Positions 7,385-16,226 of a stretch of 32,749 nucleotides of DNA are shown in pieces. The notes under the pieces are model-generated. The model saw only the letters and a program-made list of their open reading frames with translations, did no database searches and had not been told where the DNA came from. Position numbers and translations under genes: made by a program. Within the stretch, counting starts at the first letter, position 1. Each line of letters opens with the position of its first letter. The stretch lies in the NCBI GenBank assembly GCA_944336625.1, contig CALVLF010000125.1:1-32749 (forward strand), in the 5' to 3' direction. This DNA comes from an uncultured Clostridia bacterium (GTDB lineage Bacteria; Bacillota; Clostridia; Christensenellales; CAG-138).

Positions 7385-9238
7385 TCATCTCACGGTAAAA
7401 GCGGCGGTAATCCGGCGCACCTCCTGCCCACCTACATATACGATGCAGGTTCGCTCTCCCGCCTCCCGCAGATATCCGGTAAACGAGACGGGCTGCTGAT
7501 TGCCAACGCCAAGGGTGTTTTCATAAAGGACAACCTCCACCCCACTATCTAGGAGCGCAGTAACCACTACGGGCTGATCTGCCTGCGCAATATCCAGATT
7601 GATAGCGATATCCGCCGAATAGTCTCCCAGGTAAGTCCGGTTGATCCACAGTTCCACTAAGGTCGTTTTACTGGCGCTAAAGGAGGCCGGTGGCGCCTGG
7701 CGCTGTACAATTTCCTCATGTGCGCCTTCCTCTGGCGTGATGAAGCGCACCCATACCCGCTCAAAGCCACTCTCCCTGGCGGTTAAAATAGCCTGCTCTG
7801 TCGTAAGGTCTACAAAGGTAGGCACTGCTATATTGGAATTTGCCGTTCCGCTGACCCAGATATTCACGCGGTCATCTTCTTCAATGGCGGTTCCTGGCTC
7901 CGGCTCCTGCCGGATGATCTGCCCTTCCGGAAAGTCACTAACAGCATACTGGGTTTCTCCCAGCTGAAGATCGTACTCCGCCAGGAGCAGCATAGCCTCC
8001 TGCAGCGTTTTGCCAACCAGATTGGGCATAACAGCGACGCCGCTGCCGGAGCTGACTACCACCCGAATCGTATCCCCTTCTTTCCCAACGGCACCCCGAT
8101 CCGGCGTTTGGGATACGATCTGGCCCGCAGGATATTCCGTGCTGAGCACATAGTTATCTACGGAAACCTGGAATCCCCGCAGATCCGCCAGTTCTCTAGC
8201 ATCTTCCAGGGTTTTCCCCGTCAGGGTTGGCACGATGAATTCGGAAGCCGTATCCCGGTTCTGCCCGCGCATGGTCTGGGTAATGAGGAATACCGCCCCG
8301 AACAGCCCTAAAAGAACTACAACGGCTAAGGCGATCGTTCCTATCCCCAGGGAATTCGGCCGTTTTTGCTGCTCTTTTTCCGGCTTATCCAGGCGGGCAA
8401 ATTTTCCATGGGGTTCCCGCAGGGCGCGCAGCAAATCCCGCCGCATATCCTCCGCCTGGGCATACCGCAGGCTTGCATCCTTGGCAGCGCCCTTCACCAC
8501 CACGTCGCTCAAAGCCCGGGGGATTCTGGGGTTCACCTCAATAGGCGGCACAATTTCTTCCTGCAGATGTTTCAGGGCAATGGCCACGGAATTATCCCCT
8601 GCGAAGGGCACCTGCCCCGTAAGCATTTCGTAGAGCATAATCGAGCAGGAATAGATGTCGCTCCGGGCACTGACCGCATCGCCCCGGGCCTGCTCCGGAG
8701 ATATGTAATGGACGGAACCGATCACATTGGTGCCTGCAAAGGTACGGGTGGTTGCCTCCGCATCCCGGGCAATGCCAAAGTCTGCCAGCTTCGCCTTGCC
8801 TTTTAGGGTAATCATCACATTTTGGGGTTTAACATCCCGGTGAATAATCCCGCACCCATGGGCATACTGCAAAGCATCCAGAACCTGGCTGGCGATATTT
8901 ACAGCCATTTTCGGGCTCAAAGCGCCCTTTTCCTTGATCAGGTCTTTGAGGGTACCGCCTTCTACATATTCCAGGACGATATACGGCGCGCCAGTATCCG
9001 CATCATTCCCTACATCATAGCTCTCTACAATATTTGGATGGGACAGGGTAAGCACCGCCTGCGCCTCCCGGGCAAACCGGCGAACGAACTCCGCGTCGTT
9101 ACGATGCTCTTCCTTGAGCACCTTAACGGCAACGGTTTGCCCGGTGGCGCTGTCATAGGCTTTGTATACATTGGCCATACCGCCTGTGCCGATCAGTTCC
9201 TCCAAGCGATAGCGGCCATCCAGGGTGATGCCGATCAT
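7385..9238 (-). CDS. prkC: PASTA-domain Ser/Thr protein kinase (Stk1/PrkC family)
   Basis: A 617-residue membrane-spanning Hanks-type kinase sensing cell-wall fragments. The kinase domain covers about residues 10-270: glycine loop GTGGMANVY, Lys39 in VAVK, HRDVKPQN (catalytic Asp135), DFG at 153-155 and the SPEQARG activation-segment end. A juxtamembrane stretch leads to one transmembrane helix at about 298-320. Three PASTA repeats follow outside the cell, beginning near residues 334, 401 and 468. A further extracellular segment of about 80 residues, rich in beta-like sequence, closes the protein and is not a clear PASTA repeat. The start overlaps the prpC stop by 4 nt (ATGA), so kinase and phosphatase are translationally coupled. 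Confidence 0.97.
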   Translation of the reverse strand: MIGITLDGRYRLEELIGTGGMANVYKAYDSATGQTVAVKVLKEEHRNDAEFVRRFAREAQAVLTLSHPNIVESYDVGNDADTGAPYIVLEYVEGGTLKDLIKEKGALSPKMAVNIASQVLDALQYAHGCGIIHRDVKPQNVMITLKGKAKLADFGIARDAEATTRTFAGTNVIGSVHYISPEQARGDAVSARSDIYSCSIMLYEMLTGQVPFAGDNSVAIALKHLQEEIVPPIEVNPRIPRALSDVVVKGAAKDASLRYAQAEDMRRDLLRALREPHGKFARLDKPEKEQQKRPNSLGIGTIALAVVVLLGLFGAVFLITQTMRGQNRDTASEFIVPTLTGKTLEDARELADLRGFQVSVDNYVLSTEYPAGQIVSQTPDRGAVGKEGDTIRVVVSSGSGVAVMPNLVGKTLQEAMLLLAEYDLQLGETQYAVSDFPEGQIIRQEPEPGTAIEEDDRVNIWVSGTANSNIAVPTFVDLTTEQAILTARESGFERVWVRFITPEEGAHEEIVQRQAPPASFSASKTTLVELWINRTYLGDYSADIAINLDIAQADQPVVVTALLDSGVEVVLYENTLGVGNQQPVSFTGYLREAGERTCIVYVGGQEVRRITAAFTVR

Positions 9239-9960
9239 GTTTCCTCCTCATTCCGAATCAGCGCCACGCTGATATTATCCGTACTGCCTGCGTAAATCGC
9301 AATCTGAACCAGTTCCTCACAGGCTGCCTGCATATCCGCTTCCTCCCGCAGGATGCGGGCCATATCCCTTTCATCCAGCACGCCGTGTAAGCCATCGGAA
9401 CATAGCATAAGCATTTGTCCCGTTGCCCACATTCCATGGAAGATATCCGCCTTCTCCTTGCTGCGGGTCCCCAGGGCTCTGGTGATGATATTCCGGCGGG
9501 GATGCGAGAGCGCCTCTTCCTGCGTGATCTGCCCGGCCGCCACCAATTCCGCTACATAGGAATGATCTTCCGTAATTTGATGGAGGGATTCCCCATCGAA
9601 ATGATATAGCCGGCTATCGCCTATATTGGCAGCTACATATCGCTCTGCATTCACCAAGGCCAGGACCATGGTTGTTCCCATGCCCCGGCAATCCGGCCGT
9701 TCTTGGGACATTTCATAGACGGCTTCGTTTGCTCTACGCACAGCGGGAATGATGCGGCTTTCCGGCCAGCGCTCCCCGCTCCCCCGTAATTCCTCCAAAA
9801 GGGTTTCTACAGCCAGGGTGCTGGCAATGCTACCGGCTCTATGCCCACCCATGCCATCCGCCACAACCGCCAGGGGGATATCGTCGCGGCCGGCTGGGAT
9901 ATATACATAATCCTCATTTTGGATTCGCTTTCCCTTTTCGCTCTTTGCAGCAAACCTCAT
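9235..9960 (-). CDS. prpC: PP2C-type Ser/Thr phosphatase (Stp1 family)
   Basis: A 241-residue metal-dependent phosphatase that reverses phosphorylation by the neighbouring PASTA kinase. PPM/PP2C motifs are present: NEDYVY near residues 15-20, VADGMGGHRAG (Asp35, metal ligand), MVLALVN, ANIGDSRLYHF, MLCSDGLHG and the C-terminal GSTDNISVALI. Length is normal for the bacterial minimal type with no added domain. It overlaps rlmN upstream and prkC downstream by 4 nt each. Confidence 0.97.
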   Translation of the reverse strand: MRFAAKSEKGKRIQNEDYVYIPAGRDDIPLAVVADGMGGHRAGSIASTLAVETLLEELRGSGERWPESRIIPAVRRANEAVYEMSQERPDCRGMGTTMVLALVNAERYVAANIGDSRLYHFDGESLHQITEDHSYVAELVAAGQITQEEALSHPRRNIITRALGTRSKEKADIFHGMWATGQMLMLCSDGLHGVLDERDMARILREEADMQAACEELVQIAIYAGSTDNISVALIRNEEET

Positions 9961-11024
9961 GGCTGATCCTCCCCTTTGCGCGCTTCCAGGACCCGTCTTC
10001 GCAGCTGCCCGCAGGCGCCCTCAATATCCGCACCCATCTCCCGGCGGACCGTAGCGGAAACTCCCTTCTCCGTCAGCCAGCCCGCGAACTGATGGGCATT
10101 CTCCCGGCTGATCCCTTGCAGCCCCCGCTCCTTCACCGGGTTTAGGGGAATCAGGTTCACATGGCAGTTGATCCCCCTGAGCAGGGCAGCCAAGCGGGCT
10201 GCATCCTGCTTGGAGGCGTTTTGCCCCTGAATGAGGGCATATTCGAACACTACCCGCCTGCCCGTTTTTTCCGCATATGCCTTTGCCGCTGGCAAAAGCT
10301 CCGAAAGGCCATAACGCCGGTTGACCGGCATGATCCTGCTGCGGCTCTCATCATCCACCGCATGCAGGGAGATGGAAAGGGTGACATGGGGGGCCTCTTC
10401 CATAAACTTCCAGATCTGCGGCACCAAACCACAGGTGGATATGGAAATATTCCGAGGGCTTATTCCCATGCCTTCCGGCGCCGGGGCCGAGACCAAACGG
10501 AGAAATTGCAGAACGTTATCATAATTATCCAGAGGCTCCCCGCTGCCCATGAGGACGATGTTCGTAACCGTGCGGGAACCATCGGCCTGGGGTTCATCCT
10601 GCGAAGCGCAATGGATAAAGGAAAGCATCTCGCCGGGTTCCAGGTTCCTTACGCAACCCTCCAGGGTAGAAGCGCAAAAAGCACACCCCATGCGGCAACC
10701 CACCTGGGTGGAAATACACAGAGTATTCCCGTAGTGGTAATGCATGAGCACCCCTTCCACCAGGTTGCCATCCTCCAGCTCAAAAAGATATTTGACCGTC
10801 CCATCCTTCTGAGAGCGGCGTTTATCATAGATGCGGGCGCCCCCATAGGGGAGCGACTCCAGCCTTTGGCGTAATGCCTTGGGAAGGTTGGTCATCTCCT
10901 GGGGCCTTGCGCCTTTCCGAAGCCAAGCGCAGACCTGCCCTGCACGGAAGCCGGGCTCCCCCCAGGCAGCCAGCAGCGCCTTGAGCTGCGCAAGATCCAT
11001 GGATGCTAGATGCAGGTTATCCAT
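9957..11024 (-). CDS. rlmN: 23S rRNA (adenine2503-C2)-methyltransferase, radical SAM
   Basis: A 355-residue radical SAM enzyme that methylates C2 of A2503 in 23S rRNA (the family also acts on A37 of some tRNAs). The 4Fe-4S-binding CX3CX2C motif is GCRMGCAFC, with Cys110, Cys114 and Cys117. The C-terminal cysteine that carries the transient methyl group is probably Cys338 in GACGQLRRR. GEPLDNYDNV and the IS(I/T)CGLVP segments also match the family. I see nothing distinguishing it as the resistance relative Cfr, and its place in the conserved operon argues for RlmN. Its start overlaps rsmB by 8 nt. Confidence 0.96.
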   Translation of the reverse strand: MDNLHLASMDLAQLKALLAAWGEPGFRAGQVCAWLRKGARPQEMTNLPKALRQRLESLPYGGARIYDKRRSQKDGTVKYLFELEDGNLVEGVLMHYHYGNTLCISTQVGCRMGCAFCASTLEGCVRNLEPGEMLSFIHCASQDEPQADGSRTVTNIVLMGSGEPLDNYDNVLQFLRLVSAPAPEGMGISPRNISISTCGLVPQIWKFMEEAPHVTLSISLHAVDDESRSRIMPVNRRYGLSELLPAAKAYAEKTGRRVVFEYALIQGQNASKQDAARLAALLRGINCHVNLIPLNPVKERGLQGISRENAHQFAGWLTEKGVSATVRREMGADIEGACGQLRRRVLEARKGEDQP

Positions 11025-12324
11025 CCGCTTTCACCAGCCTTGCCATAAAAAATCCCTCCCCCTGATCTAAATGAGGGAATAACTGTACCATACCCGCCCG
11101 AAAACGGGCGGTAATTTTAGGAGGAAGTCCCGCGGGCACATCCGGCCGGAATTCCGGATGTGCCTGCAGAAAGGCCTGTATCTGTCCTTCATTTTCCCGG
11201 CGGGATATGGTGCAGGTCGCATAGATGAGAACGCCCCCCGGCCGCACATATGGGGCGCAGGCATTTAGAATGTTCGCCTGGAGCTGGGCCAGTTCCTGGA
11301 TGATTGCATCGCTTTTTGCATAGCGGGCATCCGGCTTGCCAAAGACGCCCAGGCCCGAGCAGGGCACATCCAGCAGGACGGCGTCATAGTGGGCCGCCAA
11401 AGCCCCATCCGGGCAGGCAGCATCCCGGCAGAATACGGACGCATTTTTCACATGCAGCCGTTCCAGGGTCTTTTGGAGCAATTCGGCCCGGTGGCTGTGA
11501 ATCTCCCAGGCGTCGATATGCCCCCTCCCCTCCATTAAATGGGAAAGGTAGGCTGTTTTTCCCCCGGGCGCTGCGCAGGCATCCAGAATCTTCATCCCTG
11601 GGGATGGATGCAGCAGGCGGCATACTAGCATAGCGCTTTCGCTCTGAACTGTGATCTTTCCGCTTTGAAAAAGCGGATCCGCAGCAATATCCAGCCCTTT
11701 CATCAGGTGGAAAGCATTCGCATCCAATTCGCCCTGCCGGAAGGAAATACCCCGATCTGTAAGCGCTTGGGCCAGCTCGGGCGCCGTAAAAGGCCACTGG
11801 GCCCGCAGGGTCATGCCGGGAGCCTTAGCGGATAGAAGCGCCTGGGTAAATTCCAGGCCATAGCATTGGACATATTCCTGCACCAGCCATTTCGGCCAAC
11901 TGTACGAAATGCTAATTCGCTCCACTGGATCCTGGGGCAGAGGCGGCAGAGCATCCTTATTGCGGCAGAGCTGCCGCAATACGCCGTTGACATAACCCGC
12001 CAGCTTGCCTTTACCCATCCGCTTGGCAAGCGCCACGCTTTCGTTGCAGGCGGCGCTATCCGGAACATCCATATAGAGGATCTGGGCAGCGCCCAGGCGG
12101 AGAATCCCGCGGATAACAGGCTGCACCCGGCCTTTTGCAAAGCCAGCCAGCACATGATCGATCCGAAGAAGATGATCCAGCGTGGTATAAACCAGAGCGC
12201 TGACCCAGCGGGCATCCGCAGAATCCATCTCCTGCAAACCTTTCTTTAACCGAAGGTTCGCATAGGCGCCCTTATCGGTAATATCCAGCAATGCCTCCAG
12301 CGCAGCCCTTCGTGCGTCCATCAT
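11017..12324 (-). CDS. rsmB: 16S rRNA (cytosine967-C5)-methyltransferase
   Basis: A 435-residue rRNA methyltransferase with an N-terminal NusB-like RNA-binding domain (about 1-140) and a C-terminal SAM domain. DACAAPGGKT is the SAM-binding loop; the two catalytic-pair cysteines lie in DVPCSGLG and YATCTI. The frame is open to 12471, but that extension lies inside fmt. The start is ATG 12324 in an ATGATG whose first codon overlaps the fmt TGA, preceded by AAAGG. Gene order fmt-rsmB-rlmN is conserved in Firmicutes. Confidence 0.95.
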   Translation of the reverse strand: MMDARRAALEALLDITDKGAYANLRLKKGLQEMDSADARWVSALVYTTLDHLLRIDHVLAGFAKGRVQPVIRGILRLGAAQILYMDVPDSAACNESVALAKRMGKGKLAGYVNGVLRQLCRNKDALPPLPQDPVERISISYSWPKWLVQEYVQCYGLEFTQALLSAKAPGMTLRAQWPFTAPELAQALTDRGISFRQGELDANAFHLMKGLDIAADPLFQSGKITVQSESAMLVCRLLHPSPGMKILDACAAPGGKTAYLSHLMEGRGHIDAWEIHSHRAELLQKTLERLHVKNASVFCRDAACPDGALAAHYDAVLLDVPCSGLGVFGKPDARYAKSDAIIQELAQLQANILNACAPYVRPGGVLIYATCTISRRENEGQIQAFLQAHPEFRPDVPAGLPPKITARFRAGMVQLFPHLDQGEGFFMARLVKADG

Positions 12325-13247
12325 GAAAACCTTTTTCCGGCTAGCGGCCTTCCCCGAAGGGCTGCCTTGGCCTCCATGCGCTTCCCTCCAGGGAATTGGA
12401 GGGTGCAAATCTCCAGCAGCCCATCCCCTGCCTGCACAAACAGGCCCTCTTTCGGATCTGCAATCACACATTGCCCTATGGGGCCAAAGCTGCCTTCCTT
12501 TCCTTTACGGGTTTCCCAGATCTTCACCGGAACGCCCTCCAATTCCCCAAAGGCAGTGGGCCAGGGGTTCATTCCCCGAACCAGGTTGTGAATCTGGGCA
12601 GTGCTTTGGGAAAAGTCGATCCGCCCATCTTCTTTTTTTATCATGGAGCAGTGTGTAGCCAGTGCCTCATCCTGAGGAACGGGCCGCAGGCTGCCTGCAA
12701 CCAGGCCGTCGATGGTTTTGCCCAATAGCTGGGCCCCCAGGGTGGCCAGGCGTTCAAAAGGGGCGCCAGCCGTCTCATTTTCCCCAATAGGCGTAGCTTC
12801 CTGCAAAAGGATGGGGCCGGTATCCAACCCGGCTTCCGTCAGCATGGTCGTGATGCCTGTAATGGTTTCTCCATCCATAATAGCCCGCTGGATCGGGGCC
12901 GCGCCCCGGTACTTGGGCAGCAGGCTGCCATGAACATTTACGCAGCCCATAGGCGGGATATCCAGGTTTTCCTGAGAGAGGATCTGCCCAAAGGCAGCGG
13001 TCACCATCAAGTCCGGCGCAAAGGCGCGCAATGCGGCTACGCCTTCCGGCCGGCGGATCTTTTCAAACTGATAAACGGGGATTCCATGCCTTAAGGCCAG
13101 CTCCTTGGTAGGCGGCGGGGTCAAGGCACCATGGCGGCCTTTTGGCCTATCCGGATTGGTAAACAGGGCCAGCGTATATCCCCGGTCGATCAATAGTTGC
13201 AGAGAGGGAACGGCGAAATCCGGCGTTCCTAAAAAGGCAATCTTCAT
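12321..13247 (-). CDS. fmt: Methionyl-tRNA formyltransferase
   Basis: A 308-residue enzyme that formylates initiator Met-tRNA using 10-formyltetrahydrofolate. The N-terminal formyltransferase domain starts MKIAFLGTPDFA. The catalytic set Asn104, His106 and Asp142 sits in NVHGSLLPKYRGAAP and in AGLDTGPIL. The smaller C-terminal domain (from about 205) carries the tRNA-binding barrel. It overlaps def by 4 nt and rsmB by 4 nt, so the enzyme that adds the formyl group and the one that removes it are made from one message. Confidence 0.97.
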   Translation of the reverse strand: MKIAFLGTPDFAVPSLQLLIDRGYTLALFTNPDRPKGRHGALTPPPTKELALRHGIPVYQFEKIRRPEGVAALRAFAPDLMVTAAFGQILSQENLDIPPMGCVNVHGSLLPKYRGAAPIQRAIMDGETITGITTMLTEAGLDTGPILLQEATPIGENETAGAPFERLATLGAQLLGKTIDGLVAGSLRPVPQDEALATHCSMIKKEDGRIDFSQSTAQIHNLVRGMNPWPTAFGELEGVPVKIWETRKGKEGSFGPIGQCVIADPKEGLFVQAGDGLLEICTLQFPGGKRMEAKAALRGRPLAGKRFS

Positions 13248-13726
13248 GCCTCTTCCTCCTCGCCATCCTCCTGGAAGCCTTCCGGCGGATCCGTCACCAG
13301 GCGCAGATATACATTCCCATCCAAGTGATCCGTCTCATGCATGACTGCCCGGGCAAAAAGGCCCTCTGCCTCATACTCATAGAGTTTTCCTTTTCTATCA
13401 TAGGCCCGTACTTTCACATGGGAAGGCCGTACCACATACCCTCGCTTACCAGGGAAGGAAAGGCAGCCCTCCATGGCGCCCTCTTCGCCAGAGGTTTCTA
13501 GGATCTGTGGATTTACCAGCTCCACCAAGCCATCGCCGCAATCGATCACAGCAACCCTTCTAAGGATGCCAATCTGGCTGGCTGCCAGGCCGCAACCATC
13601 GGCATCATACATGGTCTCGGCCATATCGTCAATCAGCTCCGCCAGCTTTTTGTCGAACCGTTCCACAGGGCGGCAGACCTTATACAGGCAGGCGGCATCG
13701 TCAGTAAATATCTTTCGTTTAGCCAT
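13244..13726 (-). CDS. def: Peptide deformylase
   Basis: A 160-residue metalloenzyme removing the N-formyl group from nascent proteins. All three family motifs are visible: GCGLAASQIG (residues 44-53), EGCLS with metal ligand Cys88, and HETDH with ligands His130 and His134 and catalytic Glu131. The C-terminus ends in an acidic tail (EDGEEEEA). An AGGGAAG site precedes ATG 13726. Unlike its neighbours it is separated from the gene upstream by 107 nt that contain a promoter-like sequence. Confidence 0.96.
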   Translation of the reverse strand: MAKRKIFTDDAACLYKVCRPVERFDKKLAELIDDMAETMYDADGCGLAASQIGILRRVAVIDCGDGLVELVNPQILETSGEEGAMEGCLSFPGKRGYVVRPSHVKVRAYDRKGKLYEYEAEGLFARAVMHETDHLDGNVYLRLVTDPPEGFQEDGEEEEA

Positions 13727-13770
13727 AGAGCCAAATTCTTCCCTTCAGTGTGAGAATAATATGTTATTTT

Positions 13771-13800
13771 ATTATACTCCATGCCACCGGGGCCGGGCAA
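13771..13800 (-). promoter_or_regulatory. Probable internal promoter upstream of def
   Basis: On the minus strand TTGCCC (13795-13800) and a perfect TATAAT (13771-13776) are separated by 18 nt, within the 107-nt gap between priA and def. It would allow the def-to-rpe part of the operon to be transcribed independently. Confidence 0.5.
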
Positions 13801-13833
13801 GCAAAAGAGCCGGACAAATCCCCTGCTGGCGGA

Positions 13834-16098
13834 TCAGAACATATCCCCCGGATTGACTTCCAGGGTACCGAAGCCATCCCCCCGCTGCAGGGCGGCATAG
13901 GCATAGGCGGCCCGCATCGCTGCCCCAGTCTGGGCTGTGCGGGCCAGCTTCAGGATTGCCTGATACCGGTACAGGCCTTCCCGCCTTCGAACCGGCGCAG
14001 GCCCCGCCTCGCAGAATAAAAGGGCCTGGGAATCTCCCCCGGCTTTTTCCAGGGCAACGCGGACTTCCTCCCCAATGCCCCGGGCAAATTCGGCAGAGCG
14101 GGCCTGCAGCTGCCCCTCCTGGGGGCCGATGAACAAAGCCCGCAAGAACACCGCATAAGGCGGGAAGAGAAACAGCCGGCGCTTTTTAATCTCCATCTCG
14201 TAAAATTGCCGGTAATCCTGCCTGGCAGCAAGAAGAATGGCAGGATGCTCCGGGGAATAGGTCTGGATGACCACATGGCCGGGTTTATCCGCCCGGCCCG
14301 CCCGGCCTGCCACCTGGGTCAAAAGCTGGAAGGTGCGCTCGCAACTCCGGTAATCCGGAATATGCAGGGACGCATCCGCCGCGATGACGCCCACCAGGGT
14401 CACATTGGGCAGATCCAGCCCCTTTGCTACCATCTGGGTACCGATAAGCACTTGGGCATCCCCCCGGGCAAAGGCGGAAAGGATGTCATAATGCGCCGTC
14501 TTTCCCCGGGTGGTATCCAGATCCATGCGCAGGGCCTGAACCCCTGGAAATGTATCCAGCAGCTGTTGCTCCACCTGCTCCGTGCCAATGCCGAAGTATT
14601 TGATATAGGGCTTCCCGCACTGGGGGCAAAGCCGGGGCAGCGGGGCCGTTTTGCCGCAATAGTGGCATTTTAGCAGGTTTTCCTGCCGGTGGTAGGTCAT
14701 GGAAACGTCGCAATCCGGGCATTCGAAAACATATCCGCAGCCCCGGCAGGAAACGAAAGTGGAATACCCCCGCCTGTTTAAAAAAAGAATGGCCTGCTGG
14801 CCTGTTTCCAAACAGGCTTGAAGCCGCCCCTGCAGCGGCGCGCTGAACACGCTGGTATTACCAGCGGCAAACTCCTGGCGCATATCCACGATTTCCGTCT
14901 CTGGCATAGGGATATTCTGCACCCGTTCCGGCATCTCCAGCAGCTTATAGGTCCCCCGGCAAGCCTTTAAATAGGAATCTACCCCCGGCGTAGCGCTGCC
15001 CAGCACCAGAACCCCGCCCCATTGGCGGCAGCGTTTTTTCGCCACCTCGATGGCGCTGTAGCGGGGCGTCATTTCGCTGCGATAGCTGGATTCATGCTCC
15101 TCATCCACCACGATCAGGCGGATGTTTTCCAGCGGGGCAAAGACAGCGCTCCGGGCGCCGATAACCACATCCACCTGGCCAAGGCGTATCCGCCGCCATT
15201 CATCAAAGCGTTCACCCGGGGAAAGATGGCTGTGGAGGACGGCAATCCGGTCGCCAAAGCGGGCGCGAAACCGATCCACCGCCTGGGGCGTAAGGGAGAT
15301 CTCCGGCACCAGCATGATGGCTTTGCCCCCTGCTTCTAGGGCTAGGGCAATGGACTGGAGATAGACCTCCGTTTTTCCACTGCCGGTAACGCCATGGAGC
15401 AGAAAGATCCCGCCGCCCTGCTCCAGGCCGGCTGCAATGGCGAAATAGGCCTGCTTCTGTGCCGGGTTTAGCTCCTTGGGCTGATCCCGCTCCACGGGGT
15501 GGTTTCCATAGGGTGTACGGAACACCTCATGACCCCGCTCCTGCAAAAGGCCCCTTTTACATAAAGCCTGCACCGCCGGCCCGCTTCCGGGAATGAAGCC
15601 GTAAATATCTCCTACGCGAATCCCCTCTGCATAATGGCTGACCAGCTCCAATACCTCATGCTGCTTAGGGGAGCGGTAAGTACCATCCTTCTTTCGCATG
15701 GATGCGAAGGCAGCCTCCAAATCCACTTCCCGGGGCACATATACGATCCGGATGGTTTTCTCCCGCACCCTGCCGCCCCGGAGCTGGGCCGGAAGCATGA
15801 GCCGCAGGGCCTCCACCAGAAGGCAGCCATAGGCGGCCTTCATCCAGGATGCCAATTCCAGCTGGTCTTCGCCGAATGCCGCATAGGGCTCCAGGGGGCG
15901 CAGGATGGATTTTAGCTGGGCTGGTCCTTCGTATGTCTCCTGCAATCCTATTACAAAGCCTTCTGTCTGCTTATTCCCGGCGCCAAAGGGCACTAAGACC
16001 CGCTGGCCCCGCTTCAGCTCCATATCTTCGGGAATGCTGTAGGTAAAAAGCCTATCCACATTTGCGTGGGCAATATCCACTAGGACCTGTGCAAACAT
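13834..16098 (-). CDS. priA: Primosomal replication-restart helicase PriA
   Basis: A 754-residue 3'-to-5' DNA helicase that reloads the replisome at stalled forks. An N-terminal DNA-binding domain is followed by the helicase core with Walker A GVTGSGKT (residues 236-243) and VVDEEHESSY (DEEH box). The zinc-binding insertion has eight cysteines in the CRGCGYVFECPDC to CPQCG region, and a second helicase lobe follows with QVAGRAGRADKPG. The frame is open to 16272. The start is ATG 16098 because GAGGAGG lies 7 nt before it, whereas the in-frame ATG at 16104 is only 1 nt from that site. Confidence 0.95.
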   Translation of the reverse strand: MFAQVLVDIAHANVDRLFTYSIPEDMELKRGQRVLVPFGAGNKQTEGFVIGLQETYEGPAQLKSILRPLEPYAAFGEDQLELASWMKAAYGCLLVEALRLMLPAQLRGGRVREKTIRIVYVPREVDLEAAFASMRKKDGTYRSPKQHEVLELVSHYAEGIRVGDIYGFIPGSGPAVQALCKRGLLQERGHEVFRTPYGNHPVERDQPKELNPAQKQAYFAIAAGLEQGGGIFLLHGVTGSGKTEVYLQSIALALEAGGKAIMLVPEISLTPQAVDRFRARFGDRIAVLHSHLSPGERFDEWRRIRLGQVDVVIGARSAVFAPLENIRLIVVDEEHESSYRSEMTPRYSAIEVAKKRCRQWGGVLVLGSATPGVDSYLKACRGTYKLLEMPERVQNIPMPETEIVDMRQEFAAGNTSVFSAPLQGRLQACLETGQQAILFLNRRGYSTFVSCRGCGYVFECPDCDVSMTYHRQENLLKCHYCGKTAPLPRLCPQCGKPYIKYFGIGTEQVEQQLLDTFPGVQALRMDLDTTRGKTAHYDILSAFARGDAQVLIGTQMVAKGLDLPNVTLVGVIAADASLHIPDYRSCERTFQLLTQVAGRAGRADKPGHVVIQTYSPEHPAILLAARQDYRQFYEMEIKKRRLFLFPPYAVFLRALFIGPQEGQLQARSAEFARGIGEEVRVALEKAGGDSQALLFCEAGPAPVRRREGLYRYQAILKLARTAQTGAAMRAAYAYAALQRGDGFGTLEVNPGDMF

Positions 16099-16122
16099 AG
16101 GCATGCCTCCTCTAATATACGG

Positions 16123-16146
16123 AAGGCGGGCGATGCCGCCCGCCTT
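16123..16146. repeat. Strong hairpin in the coaBC-priA gap
   Basis: AAGGCGGGCG (16123-16132) and CGCCCGCCTT (16137-16146) form a perfect 10-bp stem with a 4-nt loop. Neither side is followed by a clear T run, so it is a poor terminator by sequence. It may act as an mRNA-stability or processing element within the operon, about 25 nt ahead of the priA start. Confidence 0.6.
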
Positions 16147-16226
16147 ATTGCCCACTCTGACCAAGAACAGCTTCCTTCCCGGACTACCGGACTTTTGCCT
16201 AGGGAGCAGCAGGCCAACGCCGGCCT

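Noticed and set aside
9957..11024. Cfr-type antibiotic-resistance methyltransferase instead of RlmN
   Set aside because: Its position in the conserved rsmB-rlmN-prpC-prkC operon favours housekeeping RlmN; nothing visible distinguishes it as Cfr.
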